From NCBI GenBank assembly GCA_018830105.1, contig JAHJTC010000012.1, forward strand, positions 62,001-126,000: DNA of 64,000 nucleotides. The letters are read 5' to 3'. The notes beneath the pieces are model-generated. The model saw only the letters and a list, made by a program, of their open reading frames with translations. It was not told the origin of the DNA and did not search any database. This document shows, piece after piece, positions 60,697-64,000 of the stretch. The position numbers were made by a program, and so were the translations under genes. Within the stretch, counting starts at the first letter, position 1. Each line of letters starts with the position of its first letter. The stretch is from Bacteroidota bacterium. Lineage in GTDB: Bacteria > Bacteroidota > Bacteroidia > Bacteroidales > F082.

Positions 60697-60704
60697 CAAA
60701 AATA
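60697..60704 (-). promoter_or_regulatory. Putative -7 box of the Tet(M)-like/UvrA operon
   Basis: TATTTTTG on the minus strand fits TAnnTTTG. Predicted start near 60690 gives a leader of about 15 nt. No -33 box is seen. Confidence 0.4.
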
Positions 60705-60790
60705 GGGCATTCTTTGGTGATGGGAACTTGATCAGCGAGTGTAGCGTTAAGAAAAACAGCTTTTGTGAAGCAATTCCTGCTTTCTAAGGA

Positions 60791-60803
60791 TGTGTTGAAC
60801 ACA
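60791..60803. promoter_or_regulatory. 13-bp palindrome in the divergent region
   Basis: TGTGTT-G-AACACA is a perfect inverted repeat in the 316-bp divergent spacer (60676-60991), 116 bp upstream of the Tet(M)-like start and 189 bp upstream of moxR. It suits a dimeric regulator. Nothing else gene-like is seen in the spacer. Confidence 0.4.
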
Positions 60804-60957
60804 TTTTAGAATCCATTTTAGAACCGCACCAAAAACCCACCAGATCAATCTGATGCGTTGTACACTATCAAATAATTTATCCTAACAACCTAATATTCAT
60901 TAACTTCCTTTAAAATGCTTTAACGTTTTTTAACGAAGCATACAAATAGCGCTTTGC

Positions 60958-60965
60958 TATCTTTG
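60958..60965 (+). promoter_or_regulatory. Putative -7 box of the moxR-bat operon
   Basis: TATCTTTG matches TAnnTTTG exactly. Only a poor -33 candidate (a T-run near 60926-60931) is present. The start would be near 60972, giving a 20-nt leader before the ATG at 60992. Confidence 0.55.
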
Positions 60966-60991
60966 CAATCCGAAAGAAAAAACTAATCCTC

Positions 60992-61984
60992 ATGATACAA
61001 ACAGATATCAGTGCATTAAACGAAAAAATCCAACAGGAGAGTCAATTTATTGATTTGATCAATCTGGAGATGAACAAAGTCATTATCGGTCAGAAATCCA
61101 TGACGGAACGATTGCTCATCGGGCTTTTGGCCAATGGTCATATTTTATTGGAAGGTGTGCCAGGTCTCGCCAAAACACTGGCTATTAAGTCACTTGCCAA
61201 TGTTATAAAAGCGGATTTCAGCCGTATCCAATTTACGCCTGATTTGTTACCTGCCGACTTAATCGGAACGCTGATCTACAGTCAGAAATCAGAGGAGTTT
61301 GTGGTACGCCAAGGACCCATTTTCGCAAACTTCATTTTGGCAGACGAAATTAACCGTTCGCCCGCCAAAGTTCAGAGTGCATTGCTTGAAGCCATGCAGG
61401 AAAGGCAGGTTACGATAGGTCAGCAAACTTTCAAGCTTCCCGACCCATTTCTGGTGATGGCCACTCAAAACCCGATCGAACAAGAGGGAACCTACCCCCT
61501 TCCCGAAGCTCAGGTGGATCGTTTTATGCTCAAAGTGGTGATCAAGTATCCCAAAAAAGAAGAAGAAAAAACGATCCTGCGACAGAATATTACTAACGAG
61601 ATTGCTACCACAAACAGCATCATCAAACCAGAACAAATTATTAGAGCACGCGAAGTAGCACGGGAAGTATATCTTGATGAAAAAATCGAGAATTATATCA
61701 CTGATATTGTTTTCGCCTCCCGTTATCCTGCCGACTATCGTTTGAAACGCTTTGAAAACCTCATTAGCTTTGGTGGCTCTCCCCGTGCAAGCATCAATTT
61801 GGCCCTGGCAGCTAAAGCCTATGCCTTTATTAAAAGGAGAGGCTATGTAATCCCCGAGGATGTGCGCGCCATTGCCCATGATGTATTGAGACATCGTATC
61901 GGACTCACTTACGAAGCAGAGGCAGAAAACATTACTGCAGAGGAAATTATCAACGAGATTTTAAACACCATCGAAGTGCCATAG
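60992..61984 (+). CDS. MoxR-family AAA+ ATPase
   Basis: Chaperone-like ATPase of 330 residues and first gene of the Bat operon. Walker A is GVPGLAKTLA, Walker B region LADEINRSPAKVQSALLEAMQE, sensor 1 FLVMATQNPIEQEG, and the C-terminal lid includes GGSPRASINLALAAKA. MoxR proteins activate partner vWA proteins; the following genes encode DUF58 and Bat proteins. Related units are called batABCDE in Bacteroides and were linked to aerotolerance. Complete. Confidence 0.95.
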   Translation: MIQTDISALNEKIQQESQFIDLINLEMNKVIIGQKSMTERLLIGLLANGHILLEGVPGLAKTLAIKSLANVIKADFSRIQFTPDLLPADLIGTLIYSQKSEEFVVRQGPIFANFILADEINRSPAKVQSALLEAMQERQVTIGQQTFKLPDPFLVMATQNPIEQEGTYPLPEAQVDRFMLKVVIKYPKKEEEKTILRQNITNEIATTNSIIKPEQIIRAREVAREVYLDEKIENYITDIVFASRYPADYRLKRFENLISFGGSPRASINLALAAKAYAFIKRRGYVIPEDVRAIAHDVLRHRIGLTYEAEAENITAEEIINEILNTIEVP

Positions 61985-62036
61985 TGCCCTGTTTGGTAAA
62001 AAAGTTTAAGTTGTACTATTCAGAAGCCTAATTTCC

Positions 62037-62915
62037 GTGGAATCAACAGAGATATTAAAAAAAGTACGAAAAATTGAGATAAAGACGCGGGGACTATCCA
62101 ACCAGATATTCTCCGGCCATTACCATAGTGCCTTCAAAGGCAGGGGAATGGCCTTCAGTGAGGTGCGCGAATATCAATATGGCGACGACATTCGGAATAT
62201 TGACTGGAATGTTACCGCGCGTTTCAACCATCCCTTTATCAAGGTTTTTGAAGAAGAGCGGGAAATGACAGTGATGCTGCTTGTCGATGTTTCGGGCTCC
62301 AATGACTTTGGATCGGGCAAACAGCTGAAACGCATGCTGGCAGCAGAGTTGGCAGCGGTATTGGCATTTTCGGCCATTCAAAACAATGACAAGGTTGGGG
62401 TGGTGTTTTTCAGCGATCAGATTGAGAAGTTTATCCCGCCAAAAAAGGGAACCAGCCATATATTGCGTATCATCCGCGAAATAATCAGCTTTGAGCCGGC
62501 ACAAAAAGGCACAGATATTTCGGAAGGCCTGAAGTTTCTGACCAGTGCCATAAAAAAACGCTCAACAGCTTTCCTTATTTCAGATTTTATGACCACAAAA
62601 GAATTTGAGTTCTCCATGCGTATCGCCGCCCGGAAACATGATTTGGTCGCTCTGAGGATTACCGACAAACGCGAACTAGATATTCCACCCTTAGGCTTGA
62701 TAAAAATGCGCGACCCCGAAACTGATCAGGAAATTTGGGTCGATACTTCCGACAGCAGTTTCAGAGCAGCTTACCACCAAAAAATACGCTCGGTAGCGAT
62801 GCAATTAAATCAGAGTTTTGCCAAAAGCGGCATCGATAACACGCAGATTTTTACGGATGAAGACTATGTAAAACCCCTGATGAAACTCTTTAAAAGAAGG
62901 GAGGCCAGACGATGA
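62037..62915 (+). CDS. DUF58 domain protein
   Basis: Cytosolic protein of 292 residues. SGHYHSAFKGRGMAFSEVREYQYGDDIRNIDWNVTAR is the DUF58 signature, followed by a vWA-like fold with LLVDVSGSNDFG as the MIDAS (DxSxS). MoxR presumably acts on it. The start is GTG; no ATG precedes the domain. The gap to moxR is 52 bp, and the next gene overlaps by 4 bp. Confidence 0.93.
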   Translation: MESTEILKKVRKIEIKTRGLSNQIFSGHYHSAFKGRGMAFSEVREYQYGDDIRNIDWNVTARFNHPFIKVFEEEREMTVMLLVDVSGSNDFGSGKQLKRMLAAELAAVLAFSAIQNNDKVGVVFFSDQIEKFIPPKKGTSHILRIIREIISFEPAQKGTDISEGLKFLTSAIKKRSTAFLISDFMTTKEFEFSMRIAARKHDLVALRITDKRELDIPPLGLIKMRDPETDQEIWVDTSDSSFRAAYHQKIRSVAMQLNQSFAKSGIDNTQIFTDEDYVKPLMKLFKRREARR

Positions 62916-63901
62916 AAAGTAGGATAAATATACTGCTGCTGGCTGCTTTCTGGAGTATGAGTTTCGTAGTTTCGGCGCAAAGTGTGGAAGCCCTTGGAAA
63001 TATCGACCGCGATACTATTAAACAAGGCGAACGGCTTACCTTCACTTTAAATATGAAAGCACCGGAGGGCTATGAAGTGTTGTGGCCCGATTGGGGTGAC
63101 ACCCTTTCAAAGAGCATTGAAATCGTGAGCCATAGTGATATCGAACAGCAACCACTCGATGCCATGGGCAATGTTTGGATGCAACAAAATATTTCAGTAA
63201 CTTCTTTTGATACAGGCATTAACACGATTCCGGTAGTACAAATTGAGTTCTCGCCCAAAAGCGACACCAAAATATATACGGCAAAATCGGCCGCATTGTC
63301 TTTTTATGTACAAGCTGTTTCCATCGACACTACAGCAAGTTTTAAACCGATAAAAGGACCCCGAAATGCGCCTATTACATTTCTTGAAATACTGCCCTGG
63401 CTGATAGGAATTTTAGGCATATTGGCAATTATAGCGCTGGCAATCTGGTATTTCGTGCGCCGACAAAGAAAAACTTCAGAAATCCCGTTTTTTGAAAAGC
63501 CAAAAGTACCGCCTTACACCATTGCCCTTGAATCCCTTGAGGAATTACGGCACAAAAAACTCTGGCAAAATAATCAGGTTAAAACCTACTATTCTGAACT
63601 TACCGATATCGTAAGGACTTATATTGAGGATCAGTTTTATGTTCCGGCAGTGGAAATGACCACAGACGAAATCCTCGCAGGAATAAGGCCTTTAAACATC
63701 AATGATGATGCCGTTGGAAAGCTCAGGAATTGTTTGCAACTGGCTGACCTGGTAAAATTTGCCAAAGCACAGCCTTCTGCACTCGAACACGACCTGTGTC
63801 TGGATCATATGATAAGTTTTGTGAAGGAAAGTCATGCCAATACAGTTGCGCCAATCCAAAAGGAGGGCTCAGTAATCAAGGATAAAAAGGAGGTTTTATG
63901 A
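62912..63901 (+). CDS. BatD-like/DUF4381-type membrane protein of the Bat operon
   Basis: Protein of 329 residues with a signal peptide ending near VVSAQ (residue 23). The N-terminal ~130 residues are a periplasmic beta-domain (LTFTLNMKAPEGYEVLWPDWG), one membrane helix lies at about 155-182 (WLIGILGILAIIALAIWYFV), and the cytosolic C-terminal part (YTIALESLEELRHKKLW, YYSELTDIVRTYIEDQF) resembles DUF4381. It overlaps the DUF58 and the next gene by 4 bp each. Function unknown; position is that of the Bat accessory protein. Confidence 0.8.
   Translation: MKSRINILLLAAFWSMSFVVSAQSVEALGNIDRDTIKQGERLTFTLNMKAPEGYEVLWPDWGDTLSKSIEIVSHSDIEQQPLDAMGNVWMQQNISVTSFDTGINTIPVVQIEFSPKSDTKIYTAKSAALSFYVQAVSIDTTASFKPIKGPRNAPITFLEILPWLIGILGILAIIALAIWYFVRRQRKTSEIPFFEKPKVPPYTIALESLEELRHKKLWQNNQVKTYYSELTDIVRTYIEDQFYVPAVEMTTDEILAGIRPLNINDDAVGKLRNCLQLADLVKFAKAQPSALEHDLCLDHMISFVKESHANTVAPIQKEGSVIKDKKEVL
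63887..63893 (+). promoter_or_regulatory. Strong ribosome binding site before batA
   Basis: AAGGAGG ends 4 nt before the ATG at 63898. Full Shine-Dalgarno sequences are rare in this window, so it marks a start that needs help inside the overlap with the previous gene. Confidence 0.6.
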
Positions 63902-64000
63902 TGGATCAGATCACCTTTGCCAATCCCGATTTTTTGTATGGACTGCTCGTTGTGCCATTAGCGCTGGTGTGGTATTTCTTTCGGAAAAACAAACAACAGG
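63898..64000 (+). CDS. BatA-like vWA protein, 3'-truncated by window edge
   Basis: The first 34 residues are present (MMDQITFANPDFLYGLLVVP, then LALVWYFFRKNKQQ). A short N-terminal helix with FANP-x2-L-x4-VVPL is the aerotolerance BatA N-terminus, so a vWA domain should follow outside the window. A second ATG at 63901 is an alternative start. It overlaps the previous stop by 4 bp and is preceded by AAGGAGG. Confidence 0.8.
   Translation, partial: MMDQITFANPDFLYGLLVVPLALVWYFFRKNKQQ

Noticed and set aside
1-64000. rRNA, tRNA, CRISPR arrays, insertion sequences, prophage
   Set aside because: None recognised on either strand: no tRNA-like T-loop/anticodon set, no direct repeat array, no transposase or phage gene in the translations.

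Overview
The window reads as a piece of a Bacteroidota chromosome, most likely an anaerobic Bacteroidales or Marinilabiliales type. The signs are an LpxC-FabZ fusion, a PUR-type DUF3276 protein, a parA-parB-DUF5683-dapB-lepB gene order, a Bat (aerotolerance-type) operon, a TonB receptor with a carboxypeptidase-regulatory-like N-domain, few Shine-Dalgarno sites, and repeated matches to the Bacteroidetes -7 box TAnnTTTG. NrfAH, a class I Hcp and an Rrf2 regulator point to nitrite ammonification and nitrosative stress defence without oxygen. I saw no rRNA, tRNA, CRISPR array, insertion sequence or prophage.

Layout. 1-6.3 kb (+): truncated aldehyde dehydrogenase, DUF368 lipid-carrier flippase, aroE, a divergent Nramp-fold transporter, and an ATP-grasp/esterase pair. 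6.3-10.4 kb (-): exported or anchored hydrolases (M19 dipeptidase, HExxH protein, Ntn amidase) and a GyrI-like protein. 10.6-22.7 kb (-): nitrogen-oxide region with nrfHA, a PepSY protein, an unusual four-gene operon (zinc ribbon, ABC ATPase, HypB/UreG-like GTPase, signal-less binding protein), patatin, cupin, hcp, an alginate-export-type barrel and an Rrf2 regulator. 22.9-32 kb: metal exporter, universal stress protein, glycosyltransferase, PnuC/NadR-like kinase/thiamine-binding operon, DUF423, DUF481, LolA-like, ftsK. 32.3-36.1 kb (-): Fur/Zur-type regulator, TonB receptor and DUF4625 lipoprotein behind a perfect palindrome. 36.2-43 kb (-): cyclophilin, lepB, dapB, a Doc toxin-antitoxin pair, parAB, PUR protein. 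43.3-49 kb (+): 2-oxoacid dehydrogenase E2, exonuclease, FAH protein, membrane protein, exported zincin. 49-53.6 kb (-): DoxX, lpxA, lpxC/fabZ, lpxD, a barrel protein. 53.7-60.7 kb (-): a double-length UvrA-like protein with four ATPase domains, next to a Tet(M)-like translation GTPase. 61-64 kb (+): MoxR, DUF58, BatD-like and BatA (cut by the edge).

The best candidates for undescribed biology are the cytosolic binding-protein/GTPase/ABC/zinc-ribbon operon at 14.6-17.8 kb, where two proteins seem to share a DUF1858/ScdA_N-like N-domain, and the single-chain double UvrA plus Tet(M)-like pair at 53.7-60.7 kb. Family calls come from reading motifs in the translations; no database search was run.
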